Assembly: GCA_003820375.1 (NCBI GenBank)
Contig: RPQH01000030.1
Coordinates: 1 to 46,076, forward strand
Source of the DNA: Ignavibacteriota bacterium
GTDB lineage: Bacteria > Bacteroidota > Ignavibacteria > Tepidaquicellales > OLB5
DNA: 46,076 nucleotides
Reading direction: 5' to 3'
How positions within the stretch are numbered: position 1 is the stretch's first letter; every line of letters starts with the position of its first letter. The notes beneath the pieces are model-generated. The model saw only the letters and a program-made list of their open reading frames with translations, did not search any database and had not been told where the DNA came from. A program made the position numbers and the translations under genes. Positions 33,222 through 42,005 of this stretch are shown piece after piece.

Positions 33222-33842
33222 ATGAGCTTAAAATCAGACATTGTCCGTTTTTCAAAGTTATGTTATAAGAACAGGTTTCTTGCAGCTACTGACGGAAATC
33301 TGAGCATCAGGAAAGCAAAAGATAAGTTCTTAACCACTCCTTCAAATCTCTGCAAAGGCAAGCTGACAGAAAAAGATATTATCACTGTTAACAGCAGGGG
33401 AGATAAAATTCATGGCATTGGCATTCCATCATCTGAATTTAAGCTTCACAAATACATTTACGAAAAAAGAGATGATGTTAATGCTGTAATACATACACAT
33501 CCTGTATTTACAACTGCATTTGCTGCTGCAGGTATAGCACTTGATAAAGTTGTATTTCCCGAGATATTTATAAAGCTGGGCAAAATACCGCTTGCTGTTT
33601 ATGCAACCCCTTCGACGGATGAAATGCCTGAATCGATATCGGGTTATGTCAAAGAACATAATGCAATTATGCTAGCAAACCACGGACTTGTCGCTTTCGC
33701 CGCTACTATTGAAGAAGCATATTACATAACCGAAAAAGTGGAACGAATTGCCGAGGTAAGCTTTTATTCGCGTTTGCTTGGCGGAGAAAAAGAATTAAAC
33801 GAACTTCAAATTAATAAACTCAAAAACCTTTTAAAAAATTGA
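33222..33842 (+). CDS. Class II aldolase/adducin family protein (fuculose-phosphate aldolase-like)
   Basis: Zinc-dependent aldolase or dehydratase of sugar phosphates. The fold is clear: TDGNLSIR (23-30), the catalytic glutamate E72 in PSSEFKLH, metal histidines H91 and H93 in HTHP, and H154 in LANHGLVA. 206 residues fits both fuculose-1-phosphate aldolase and methylthioribulose-1-phosphate dehydratase; I cannot separate them from sequence. The stop overlaps the ddl TTG start by 4 bases, an odd neighbour functionally but consistent with translational coupling. Confidence 0.85.
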   Translation: MSLKSDIVRFSKLCYKNRFLAATDGNLSIRKAKDKFLTTPSNLCKGKLTEKDIITVNSRGDKIHGIGIPSSEFKLHKYIYEKRDDVNAVIHTHPVFTTAFAAAGIALDKVVFPEIFIKLGKIPLAVYATPSTDEMPESISGYVKEHNAIMLANHGLVAFAATIEEAYYITEKVERIAEVSFYSRLLGGEKELNELQINKLKNLLKN

Positions 33843-34864
33843 GAGTAATAGTATTAACCGGCGGAGTATCATCCGAAAGAAACGTTTCAATTGCATCAAG
33901 CCGTGCAATTGCAAAAGGATTAAAAGAATCAGGTCATGAAGTAATAGTAGTTGACCCTATTTACGGTGCAATCCAGCCTCCGGAAGAAGACATATTAAAT
34001 GTCCGCCCGGTAATTGGCAAAGAGTTTCCAACTGCTGAGGAGCTTATGGCATACAGCAACAGGAAAGTGATTGAATGCGTAAGCTCAGATTTATTTGATA
34101 ATATTGATATAGTGTTTCTTGGACTTCATGGGAAATTTGGCGAAGACGGAAAAATACAATCACTACTCGAAATGCGTGGTGTGAAATATACCGGCTCGGG
34201 TGTTACATCCAGTGCTATGGCAATGGATAAAAATATTTCTAAGGTTATGTTCAATCATTTTGGTGTTCCCACGCCTAACTGGTTTATGGTTGAAAAAGGG
34301 AATTACTCTTTCAATCACGTTGATGAAAAAGTAAATGCATATATAGATTATCCCGCAGTTGTAAAACCGAATGATGAAGGAAGTACCGTCGGATTATCGA
34401 TTGTTCAGCCTGATGTAGAAGACATGCAGTTAACAAGCGCTCTTGAGCTGGCATTTAAGTACACAGATAGTGTTATGATAGAGCAATTCATACCCGGCAG
34501 GGAATTAACCGTTGCAATTTTGGGTGATGAACCATTGCCCATAGTTGAGATAAAGCCAAATGACGGATTTTATGATTACGAGCATAAATACACTTCAGGA
34601 AGAACGGAATATTTTTGCCCTGCAGAGATGCACGAAGACCTTTGCCAGAAAATACAGAACAACGCATTAGTTGCTCACAGGGCATTGCAGTGTAAAGCTT
34701 ATTCAAGAGTAGATTACCGTTTAAACGATAACAACGAGTTTTACTGCCTTGAAGTGAACACATTACCGGGAATGACTGAGCTCAGCCTGGTACCCAAAGC
34801 CGCTAAAGCAAGAGGCATAGGGTTCAGTGAATTGCTGAATAAGATAATTGAGTTGAGCATATAG
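33839..34864 (+). CDS. ddl: D-alanine-D-alanine ligase
   Basis: Makes the D-Ala-D-Ala dipeptide for peptidoglycan. ATP-grasp features: VLTGGVSSERNVSIAS (4-19), LGLHGKFGEDGKIQ (about 94-107), YTGSGVTSSAMAMDK, VVKPNDEGSTVGLS, EQFIPGRELTV, and the metal-binding end FYCLEVNTLPGMTELS. 341 residues is usual. The start is TTG 33839, in a TTGA overlap with the aldolase stop. A leucine or tyrosine switch for D-Ala versus D-Lac was not assessed. Confidence 0.93.
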   Translation: MRVIVLTGGVSSERNVSIASSRAIAKGLKESGHEVIVVDPIYGAIQPPEEDILNVRPVIGKEFPTAEELMAYSNRKVIECVSSDLFDNIDIVFLGLHGKFGEDGKIQSLLEMRGVKYTGSGVTSSAMAMDKNISKVMFNHFGVPTPNWFMVEKGNYSFNHVDEKVNAYIDYPAVVKPNDEGSTVGLSIVQPDVEDMQLTSALELAFKYTDSVMIEQFIPGRELTVAILGDEPLPIVEIKPNDGFYDYEHKYTSGRTEYFCPAEMHEDLCQKIQNNALVAHRALQCKAYSRVDYRLNDNNEFYCLEVNTLPGMTELSLVPKAAKARGIGFSELLNKIIELSI

Positions 34865-35078
34865 ACGATTCATCATTTAGTAAGCTGGACCTACGTTACA
34901 GTACGGGATTTATCAGATATTGAAATTAGATTCTTCATTCTTTTTGGGAAGGAAACTCCTGACTCTCCAACTCCTGACTCTCCAACTCCCGACTCCCCGA
35001 CTCTCCGAACTCTATATATTTTTTTCACTTTATTGCTTAATTTAGATTCAATCGAACTTTAATATTAATCTATTCTAC

Positions 35079-35414
35079 ATGCCGGAAAATAAAGACGATA
35101 GTTTTTTCAAAAATATTTTCAAGTATATTTTCAGCCGCAGGAAATTTTTTATTTACCTGCTTATTCTTCTTGTTGTTGCTTCATATGCAGTATTCGGGAA
35201 AAAAGGAATACTTCAGCGTGTTGAGCTTGAAATGGAAGTTAAAGAACTCCGCGTAAAGCTGAAAGAGGAACAGGATAAAACTTTAATACTCCAAAAAGAG
35301 ATTGAAGACTTAAAAACTTCCGATAAGAAGATTGAAAAAACTGCGCGTGAAAAATACGGCATGGTAAAAGACGGTGAAGAAATTTATAAAATTCAAATAG
35401 ACAGCACAAAATGA
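35079..35414 (+). CDS. Septum formation initiator family protein (FtsB/DivIC-like)
   Basis: Small bitopic division protein of the FtsB/DivIC family, which links FtsL and FtsQ at the septum. 111 residues: a basic cytoplasmic start, one membrane helix (about 24-39, FIYLLILLVVASYAVF), then a periplasmic coiled coil (about 45-90, ELEMEVKELRVKLKEEQDK...) and the family's end motif TAREKYGMVKDGEEIYKI. The stop overlaps the M42 peptidase ATG by 4 bases. The low-complexity ACTCC-type stretch (34960-35012) lies upstream. Confidence 0.85.
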   Translation: MPENKDDSFFKNIFKYIFSRRKFFIYLLILLVVASYAVFGKKGILQRVELEMEVKELRVKLKEEQDKTLILQKEIEDLKTSDKKIEKTAREKYGMVKDGEEIYKIQIDSTK

Positions 35415-36427
35415 AAAATATTGTTGATACTCTTGAGCAAATCTTAAAAATTCACTCACCCACAGGTTACACAATCGAAGTAATAAAATATATTGAGAAC
35501 CTGTTTAATGAAAAAAAATTATTTATAACGAAAACCAATAAGGGCTCATTGCTTGTATCATTTGACAAATATCCTGAGCTGGTTATATCCGGGCATATAG
35601 ATACACTCGGAGCTATGGTTAAAGAAATTAAAGGTGACGGAACAATTGCAATCGATAAGCTCGGCGGCTTAACTCTAACTTCTTTTGAAGGCGAATATGT
35701 TACAATAAGAAACTTCAAGGGTGAAACATACAGGGGAACATTTTTATTGAATAATCCTGCCACACATGTAAATAAAGAAGTGAGCAGTGCAAAGCGTGAG
35801 TTAACAAATATGTCTATCCGTCTTGATGAGCTTGTAAGGAAAGCTGATGATGTAAAAAATCTTGGAATAGATGTAGGTGATTTTATATTTTATGACACAA
35901 GGTTTGAATATACAAAAAGCGGTTTTGTAAAAAGCCGTTTCCTTGATGATAAAGCTTGTGCAGCAATAATGATTGAATTGATAAAGGAACTTTCGGACAG
36001 CGGTTACAGTAAAAAAGTTGCATTTTATTTTTCAAATTATGAAGAAGTGGGGCATGGTGCTTGTGTGGGAATCCCGGACTCAGCTAAGGAACTGCTCGTG
36101 CTTGATATGGCGGTGATAGGTGAAGGATGTGCGGGTAAGGAAGATGCATGCTCGATATGTGTAAAAGATTCGTCAGGTCCTTATGACCTTACTGTTACAA
36201 ACCGTTTAAGAGAGCTTGCAATAGAAAATAAGATAAATTTTGTAACGGATATATATCCGTATTACGGCTCTGATGGCAGTGCCGCTCTTACCGCCGGTTA
36301 TGATGTAAGGGTTGGATTGATTGGTCCCGGTGTATCTGCCTCTCACGGTGTAGAACGCACACACGAGAACGCACTGGATGAGACGTATAAGTTAACAAAG
36401 CTGTATATTGAAGATTTTTTTAAATAA
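35411..36427 (+). CDS. M42 family metallopeptidase (glutamyl/deblocking aminopeptidase)
   Basis: Cytosolic dinuclear metal aminopeptidase of the M42 group, usually a large tetrahedral complex that trims peptides. Metal ligands are visible in order: VISGHIDTLG (H, D), SRFLDDKACAA (D), NYEEVGHG (catalytic E and ligand E), DMAVIGEG (D) and SHGVERTHE (H). 338 residues is normal. Overlaps the FtsB-like gene by 4 bases. Downstream is the GxxExxY cassette. Confidence 0.9.
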   Translation: MKNIVDTLEQILKIHSPTGYTIEVIKYIENLFNEKKLFITKTNKGSLLVSFDKYPELVISGHIDTLGAMVKEIKGDGTIAIDKLGGLTLTSFEGEYVTIRNFKGETYRGTFLLNNPATHVNKEVSSAKRELTNMSIRLDELVRKADDVKNLGIDVGDFIFYDTRFEYTKSGFVKSRFLDDKACAAIMIELIKELSDSGYSKKVAFYFSNYEEVGHGACVGIPDSAKELLVLDMAVIGEGCAGKEDACSICVKDSSGPYDLTVTNRLRELAIENKINFVTDIYPYYGSDGSAALTAGYDVRVGLIGPGVSASHGVERTHENALDETYKLTKLYIEDFFK

Positions 36428-36494
36428 ATGAAAATTTGCCCTAATAAAAGACAAGGGGTAAACGAATAAATATGACCATACCCCCGAAAAAATA

Positions 36495-37015
36495 GCCACA
36501 GAGCACACAAAGATCACAGAGAAAAAATAAGTCAGTTAATTATTTCAATAGATTAAAATAACGAAAATGATAATAACAGATTTAGATGAGTTAAATAAAA
36601 TGAGTGAGAAAGTGATTGGATGTGCCATTGAAGTGCATAAACATTTAGGTCCCGGGTTGTATGAGGTTTTATATAAAAGAGCAATGAGTATTGAGTTATC
36701 TCTTAACAAAATACAGCATGAATGCGAGAAATTGCTTGATTGTGTTTATAAAGGTTATGATATAGGACAATACAGAGTAGATATCCTTGTTGAAGATTCA
36801 ATAGTATTAGAACTAAAAAGCGAAGAGAAAGAAAAGGCAGTTTTTTCATCTCAAATATTAAATAATATGCATTTAGCCGGTAGAAGACTTGGGCTGTTGA
36901 TTAATTTCAATAACAAACTTTTAAAAGACGGTATCAAAAGGTTTATTATTTAAAATGTTCAATGAATGTATTTTTTTAATTTTAATCTCTCTGTGAACTC
37001 TGTGTGCTCTGTGGC
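36495..37015. mobile_element. Inverted-repeat cassette carrying the GxxExxY gene
   Basis: Arms 36495-36522 and 36988-37015 are inverted repeats matching at 26 of 28 positions, with core GCCACAGAGCACACA. Both consist of 9-base CACARAGNN units (CACAGAGCA, CACAAAGAT, CACAGAGAA). They enclose one gene (36567-36953) and little else. The unit, about 520 bases, sits between a peptidase gene and a SIMPL gene without disturbing either. Its arm design matches the gene-free element at 2231-2475. Mobility is inferred; I see no clear target-site duplication. Confidence 0.6.
36567..36953 (+). CDS. GxxExxY protein (PD-(D/E)XK nuclease-like, PDDEXK_3)
   Basis: A 128-residue protein of the GxxExxY family. 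The name motif is G30-L-Y-E33-V-L-Y36 after VIGCAIEVHKHLGPG. A nuclease-like active site is readable: D72 in YRVDILVED and E82-L-K84 in IVLELKS, the (D)...ExK pattern of PD-(D/E)XK enzymes, with an upstream E33 as possible extra ligand. The C-terminal part (LGLLINFNNKLLKDGIKRFII) is typical. Families of this kind have no established substrate. It lies inside a 28-base inverted repeat and has no operon partner, which suggests a stand-alone selfish or repeat-associated gene. All key residues are intact, so it is probably functional. Confidence 0.92.
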   Translation: MIITDLDELNKMSEKVIGCAIEVHKHLGPGLYEVLYKRAMSIELSLNKIQHECEKLLDCVYKGYDIGQYRVDILVEDSIVLELKSEEKEKAVFSSQILNNMHLAGRRLGLLINFNNKLLKDGIKRFII

Positions 37016-37097
37016 GTTTCCATGAGAGGTTTAAAAAAACAAGATTATAACGATTTTATATTTTTTCAATTTCTTTCTAACTTAAATTTCATCAGCC

Positions 37098-37835
37098 ATG
37101 AATGATAACAACAGAGGTATTCTTATTCCATTTGCTGTAATCCTTGCGTTAGGATTTATTATCGGTGCTGTAATTATCGGAAACACCTGGAAGAACGTAT
37201 CACGCGGTAATGTAACTATCACTGTAACAGGTTCCGCACAAAAAGAAATACGCTCCGACCTTGCAACCTGGAATGCAACCTTTTCCAATGAAGGTGGTGA
37301 TATGCAGGAAACTTATGCAATGCTGCAAATTAGCAACAATAAAGTTAAAGACTACCTTGTCTCTAAAGGTTTCCCGGCAGATAAGCTCGTCTTCTCATCA
37401 ATTAACACAACTGTACTTCATCCGAAAAATGCACAGGGTTATGCAACAGATGAAGTCTCGGGTTACAGGTTATCACAGGATGTATCACTTGAATCTAATG
37501 ATGTTGACAAAGTAGACCTGTTATCACGCGAAGTAACTGAACTTATCAACCAGGATGTGGAAATTAGTTCAAATCCACCGCAGTTTTTCTATACAAAGCT
37601 CAGTGACCTGAAAGTTGAGATGATTGGACTTGCCTCAAAAGATGCAAAGACAAGAGCAGAGCAGATTGCAAACAGCACAGACAACGAGATAGGAGAAGTC
37701 CGCTCATCCAGAATGGGTGTAATTCAGATAAACGCAAAAAACTCGACGGATATATCTGACTACGGAATGAATGATGTGTCATCACTTGATAAGACTATCA
37801 CAGCAGTCGTGAGTGTAAGCTTTTCGATAGAGTAA
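37098..37835 (+). CDS. SIMPL domain-containing protein (DUF541)
   Basis: A 245-residue envelope protein with an N-terminal membrane anchor (IPFAVILALGFIIGAVIIGN) and the SIMPL/DUF541 domain: VTITVTGSAQKEIRSDLATWNATFS at the start, a middle part with VSGYRLSQDVSLES, and the closing KTITAVVSVSFSIE strand. SIMPL proteins are periplasmic and of poorly defined function (stress-related in E. coli YggE). TAAATTTC and the start codon are only about 12 bases apart, a short leader. A 9-base tandem array begins right after the stop. Confidence 0.88.
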   Translation: MNDNNRGILIPFAVILALGFIIGAVIIGNTWKNVSRGNVTITVTGSAQKEIRSDLATWNATFSNEGGDMQETYAMLQISNNKVKDYLVSKGFPADKLVFSSINTTVLHPKNAQGYATDEVSGYRLSQDVSLESNDVDKVDLLSREVTELINQDVEISSNPPQFFYTKLSDLKVEMIGLASKDAKTRAEQIANSTDNEIGEVRSSRMGVIQINAKNSTDISDYGMNDVSSLDKTITAVVSVSFSIE

Positions 37836-37841
37836 ACCAGT

Positions 37842-37972
37842 TTATAAGGTTTATAAGGTTTGTAAGGTTTATAAGGTTTATAAGGTTTATAAGGTTTATA
37901 AGGTTTATAAGGTTTATAAGGTTTATAAGGTTTATAAGGTTTGTAAGGTTTGTAAGGTTTGTAAGGTTTATA
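37842..37972. repeat. Tandem array of fourteen 9-base units (TTRTAAGGT)
   Basis: Exactly 14 units of TTRTAAGGT from 37842 to 37967, then a partial unit to 37972, starting 6 bases after the SIMPL stop. Most units have A at position 3, and G-variants cluster at both ends (third unit, and the last three), which suggests expansion from the middle. Read on the minus strand it gives a KPY repeat frame, which I do not regard as a gene. A hairpin CCCCTCTTC/GGAGAGGGG follows at about 38045-38069. Confidence 0.9.
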
Positions 37973-38106
37973 CATCTTTTCCAATTAGTCTGAAGAGTCT
38001 AAGGAAACCTTGGTAAGAAGTAGTGTGCTGAAAAATTACTACAACCCCTCTTCTAAAAAAGGAGAGGGGATTTTACAAAAAACAATATCACATCAAAAAC
38101 AATAAT

Positions 38107-39057
38107 GTGAATAAAAAAATATTAAAACGGCTATTATGGATTTTGCTGTTAATATTCATTCTTATTAACGTTATTGTTAATATGCATGCATACCACTTTA
38201 CTCACTTTGATCCTGACGGAGGATTAACATACGTTGTTCCTGAAAAAATATCTGTTTTAGAAAAAATAAAAGGACTATTGTTTGGCATAACTGTCCACAG
38301 AGCATATACAAGTTCATATCCTTCACAAAATTATGAGACGATAAAACTTAAGAGCAATAAAGAGATTGAATGCTGGCTTATCAAAGCTGATAGCTCAAAA
38401 GGAACAGTGATTTTATTTCACGGATACGCAGATGAAAAATCATCCAATATTAAAAGGTCAGATGAATTTTTAAAGATGGGTTACAATACTATGCTTGTTG
38501 ATTTCATGGGTTCAGGCGGCTCGGAGGGAAACCATACTACTATAGGATATAAAGAATCAGAAGAAGTAAAAACCTGTTATGATTATATTAAAGAGCACGG
38601 TGAAAAGAATATAATCCTGTTTGGCTCATCAATGGGAGCAGTCGCAATTTTAAAAGCAATAAAAGATTACCAGATAACACCTGCGGCATTAATATTAGAG
38701 TGTCCCTTTGCTTCATTATACAGGACAATTTGCAACAGGTTTGATATAGTAAAAATACCGCGTTTCCCGATGGCACAAATGCTTACATTCTGGGGCGGAG
38801 TTCAAAACGGTTTTTGGGCATTCGGCTTTAATCCGCATGAATATGCTAAATACGTTGAATCTCCTACATTGCTGCTTTTTGGTGAAAAAGATGACCGGGT
38901 AGGACGTGATGAAATTGATAAAATATATTTTTACTTAAACTGCAAAAAGAAGCTTGTTACATTTCCCGAAGCAGGGCACGAAAATTATCTTAAAAAATAT
39001 AAGCCCGAGTGGACGAATGAAGTGCGTGATTTCCTTCTATCAATAAATAATAAATAA
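38107..39057 (+). CDS. Alpha/beta hydrolase, membrane-anchored
   Basis: A 316-residue serine hydrolase with an N-terminal membrane helix (about 8-25). The catalytic triad is readable: nucleophile S175 in LFGSSMGAVA, D263 in FGEKDDRV and H291 in EAGHENY; the oxyanion turn is FHGYAD (104-109). It resembles BAAT/ABHD-like or DUF-type lipase relatives, but the substrate cannot be inferred. The start is GTG 38107 (the ATG two bases before is out of frame). The propeller gene follows 12 bases later. Confidence 0.83.
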   Translation: MNKKILKRLLWILLLIFILINVIVNMHAYHFTHFDPDGGLTYVVPEKISVLEKIKGLLFGITVHRAYTSSYPSQNYETIKLKSNKEIECWLIKADSSKGTVILFHGYADEKSSNIKRSDEFLKMGYNTMLVDFMGSGGSEGNHTTIGYKESEEVKTCYDYIKEHGEKNIILFGSSMGAVAILKAIKDYQITPAALILECPFASLYRTICNRFDIVKIPRFPMAQMLTFWGGVQNGFWAFGFNPHEYAKYVESPTLLLFGEKDDRVGRDEIDKIYFYLNCKKKLVTFPEAGHENYLKKYKPEWTNEVRDFLLSINNK

Positions 39058-39069
39058 ACTATCAAATTC

Positions 39070-41265
39070 TTGAAAACAGTTCTTCAGAAAATAATTTTCT
39101 CCATTATTATTCTATTGACCGCATTTGGCATGTATAACTTACAATCTCAGGAACAGTATTATTCAACAGAGCAGAAAAAAATACAATGGCTGAATTTCCA
39201 TGACCAGCCCAATGATGTGACTGCTCTTGCTGACGGCGGAGATTATTTATGGGTTGCAACATATGCAGGATTAATCAAGCTTGAAAAGCCAACCGGCAAT
39301 AAAATGTTTATTGATAAGCAGGTATTTAATAAAGAAAAAGGTATCTTACCTTCGAATGATATTTCTCATTTATTAAGCTATAAGAAGAATGTATTATGGG
39401 TATTATTTAATTATTATTCCTTAAATGATGATTCAATAAAAAATAAGCCCTTTCTCGGGAAGCTGGAAAATTCAAAATGGAAATTCTATACACAAACAGA
39501 TATACCCGGCTTTGAAGAAAATATACACAAATATGGATATTTTAAAAACGCAGTTCTTGACAGCTCGGGGATATTATGGATTGCCGTTGAGAATGGATTG
39601 ATAAAAGTTGATAATGAAAAGATGACTTTTTATACAAAGGCAAATTCCGGTTTACCCGGTGATGAAATTCTGGATTTAACTTGTGACAGTAAAGGTACTT
39701 TGTGGCTTTACATAAAAGAAGGGGTTATAAAATTTGAAGATGAAAAATTTGAATTGTTCAAGTTTAAGAATCTAAAGATTGAAGAAGAATATCCAGGGGA
39801 TAAGTTTGTTATTGATAATAAAGGACGGTTTTTGTTCTTCTTAATTGATTATAAAGAAGATGAATTTACTCCCTGTGTTTTAAGATGGGATTTAGATGAC
39901 TGGGAATTGTTTACCTCGCACGGAAAAGAGCAAATTGATAAAAGAAATTTAACATTTGATAACATAGATAAATGTGTATTTGATAAAAATGGAAATTTAT
40001 ACATAGCTAAATCAGGGCATGCACAAGTTAACCATATTTTAGATGGATTATATCAATTTGACGGGAAGAAAGTGGAAGATCTAAAAGGCGGCCATATTTC
40101 ATCTTTAATATGTGATGATTCAAATACTATTTGGTTTGGTGAAATGACTTACTCGGTAATCGGTTATTATATAATGAAAGAAGGTATGCTGTGGATGTAC
40201 AAAAATAACAAGCTTTCAGATATTAAGTTAAGTGAATCACCGACGCAGTATAATGCTGTTGCAACACTAAAAAATAAAGGCATATGGGCTGCTACGTACA
40301 ACGGACTTGCACAATTAAAAAATGGAGCATGGAAATATTACAAAGATGAATTTAAAATCTTTGAAGATGGAAATAAACCGGAAATGAAAATTGATAATAA
40401 TGATAATCTTTATTTTTATGCATATGACGAGGGGTTAGTGAAGTTCGACGGTGAAAAATGGGAGCATATTAACTTACCTGCCGGTTGCGAAAGCGGAGAA
40501 ATTTATCATGACCGCAAAGATGGATTATTTGTAAAGTGTGCTGTGGAACCGGTTAAAGGCATATATAAGCTGGAAAATGATTCGTGGAAATTATTAACTT
40601 CAACCGGGTCAGATAGCTTATATAAATATATCAGTAATATTTCTTTTGATTTGAATAATAATATCACTGCATTAATAAACGACGGAGGTTGGAAAGGCAA
40701 TACTTATGTATTTGATAATTACCTTTTAGCAGTTTACAAGGATAATAATTGGATGATATATAATAATCCTTCCGATTATAATTTGTCCTCTAATTTGATA
40801 TTATTCGACCATGAAAATAATTACTGGATGCAGTCAAAAGATGGAATTGTGATGTTCGATGGCGTAAACTGGAAATTAATGGTTGGAAAAAAAGGAAATG
40901 ATAAACCGGAGTTAAATTCGATTTTTAATGATAGTTTGGGTAATTCATGGCTCTGTACAACATATGGATTGTTGAAATATAGAGATGGTGTATTGACCGA
41001 AATGAGTGGAGAATATCTATTGTTGGGAGATAGAATTAATTGCATGAATGTTGATAAAAATGGCATTTACTGGATTGGAACAATGGGTGAGGGTATAATA
41101 AAATTTGATGCTAAAAACAATAAGTTTGAAAACTACAATATTTATAACTCGCATTTACTGAGTGATTATGTTGGCTCAATTGAAGTTGATAATAACAATA
41201 ATAAGTTTTTTATAATCCCGGAAGGTATATCGGTATTCAATGAAAATGGCATAAGGTGGAAGTAA
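39070..41265 (+). CDS. Periplasmic two-component-regulator-type propeller protein
   Basis: A 731-residue exported protein with a signal peptide (MKTVLQKIIFSIIILLTAFG...SQ). It is made of repeated propeller blades of the regulator type: LWVATYAGLIKLE, LWIAVENGLIKVD, LWLYIKEGVIKFE, GIWAATYNGLAQLK, SWLCTTYGLLKY and YWIGTMGEGIIKFD. In hybrid two-component sensors such propellers sense sugars, but here no transmembrane segment, kinase or sorting domain follows, so it is a stand-alone propeller. The start is TTG 39070. Function unknown. The toxin-antitoxin pair follows. Confidence 0.83.
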   Translation: MKTVLQKIIFSIIILLTAFGMYNLQSQEQYYSTEQKKIQWLNFHDQPNDVTALADGGDYLWVATYAGLIKLEKPTGNKMFIDKQVFNKEKGILPSNDISHLLSYKKNVLWVLFNYYSLNDDSIKNKPFLGKLENSKWKFYTQTDIPGFEENIHKYGYFKNAVLDSSGILWIAVENGLIKVDNEKMTFYTKANSGLPGDEILDLTCDSKGTLWLYIKEGVIKFEDEKFELFKFKNLKIEEEYPGDKFVIDNKGRFLFFLIDYKEDEFTPCVLRWDLDDWELFTSHGKEQIDKRNLTFDNIDKCVFDKNGNLYIAKSGHAQVNHILDGLYQFDGKKVEDLKGGHISSLICDDSNTIWFGEMTYSVIGYYIMKEGMLWMYKNNKLSDIKLSESPTQYNAVATLKNKGIWAATYNGLAQLKNGAWKYYKDEFKIFEDGNKPEMKIDNNDNLYFYAYDEGLVKFDGEKWEHINLPAGCESGEIYHDRKDGLFVKCAVEPVKGIYKLENDSWKLLTSTGSDSLYKYISNISFDLNNNITALINDGGWKGNTYVFDNYLLAVYKDNNWMIYNNPSDYNLSSNLILFDHENNYWMQSKDGIVMFDGVNWKLMVGKKGNDKPELNSIFNDSLGNSWLCTTYGLLKYRDGVLTEMSGEYLLLGDRINCMNVDKNGIYWIGTMGEGIIKFDAKNNKFENYNIYNSHLLSDYVGSIEVDNNNNKFFIIPEGISVFNENGIRWK

Positions 41266-41283
41266 AAATGGAACTTGTTTATA

Positions 41284-41311
41284 CGTAATAAAGTTCGTAA
41301 TTTTATACGTA
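41284..41311 (+). promoter_or_regulatory. Candidate operator: three CGTA sites at 12-base spacing
   Basis: CGTA occurs at 41284, 41296 and 41308, exactly 12 bases apart, the outer two within TTATACGTA. They lie just upstream of the antitoxin ATG, with the AGGAG ribosome site (41311-41315) directly after the third. Ribbon-helix-helix antitoxins often bind such direct repeats to repress their own operon, so this could be the autoregulatory site. Not tested. Confidence 0.4.
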
Positions 41312-41322
41312 GGAGAATAAAC

Positions 41323-41586
41323 ATGGATACTAAATTAACGTTAAATATTGATAAAACAATAATTGATAAAGCAAAAGCACATGCTAAAAATCAGGGCAGA
41401 AGTTTATCGGATTTGGTAGAGAATTTATTAACTGTTATTGTTTCTGACAAAAAAACAGAGTATGCATCAAAGGAGAGAAAAATCAGTCCGGAAGTAAGAG
41501 CTTTGCGTGGAGCAATTAAAGCACCCAAAAATATTAACTATAAAGAAGAGTACAGAAAGTATATAATAAAAAAATATTCTAAATGA
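41323..41586 (+). CDS. DUF6364-type antitoxin
   Basis: An 87-residue protein starting at ATG 41323 with an AGGAG ribosome site 8 bases upstream; an upstream in-frame ATG (41275) has no such site and adds a basic, unrelated 16 residues. The sequence (MDTKLTLNIDKTIIDKAKAH, then NQGRSLSDLVENLL) has the strand-helix-helix form of the DUF6364/ribbon-helix-helix antitoxins. The C-terminal ~30 residues are charged and flexible, as toxin-binding tails are. The stop overlaps the PIN gene ATG by 4 bases, the usual antitoxin-toxin coupling. Confidence 0.85.
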   Translation: MDTKLTLNIDKTIIDKAKAHAKNQGRSLSDLVENLLTVIVSDKKTEYASKERKISPEVRALRGAIKAPKNINYKEEYRKYIIKKYSK

Positions 41587-42005
41587 ATAAAGTATTTTTA
41601 GATACAGATGTAATTCTGGATTTATTGTGGAATCGTGAACCATTTTCGGAAAAAATTGAAATAATATTTGAAGAAGCAAAGCAAAATAACTTAATCTTAA
41701 GTGCATCTGCCGTATCTTTTACTACAGTGTTTTATTTTCTTAAGAAATATTCCAATACAGAAAACGCAAAAAAACTTGTCAAATCACTTTTAGAGATTGT
41801 TAATGTTTTATCTGTAAATGAAAATATTATTAAACGAGCTATAAATTTTGGCTTTCCGGATTTTGAAGATGCTGTTCAATATTTTACTGCAATTGAAAAT
41901 GAACAATCAATAATATTAACAAGAAACGTCTCGGATTTTAAATTAAAAGATATTCCAGCAATAACGCCAGAAGATTATTTGAAAATTGGACCTATTCGAA
42001 ACTGA
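41583..42005 (+). CDS. PIN domain toxin (VapC-like ribonuclease)
   Basis: A 140-residue PIN domain protein, likely an RNase toxin acting on RNA in the cytoplasm and neutralised by the preceding antitoxin. The metal-binding acidic residues appear as FLDTDVILDLL (D7, D9), DFEDAVQYF (D and E near the middle), and LTRNVSDF (late D). 140 residues is typical of the PIN family paired with DUF6364. The last 20 bases overlap the rarA start. Target RNA unknown. Confidence 0.88.
   Translation: MNKVFLDTDVILDLLWNREPFSEKIEIIFEEAKQNNLILSASAVSFTTVFYFLKKYSNTENAKKLVKSLLEIVNVLSVNENIIKRAINFGFPDFEDAVQYFTAIENEQSIILTRNVSDFKLKDIPAITPEDYLKIGPIRN

Noticed and set aside
37760-37984. Minus-strand frame encoding a KPY repeat protein
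   Set aside because: It is only the translation of the 9-base tandem array, begins in the repeat flank and runs antisense into the SIMPL gene. No ribosome site or family.
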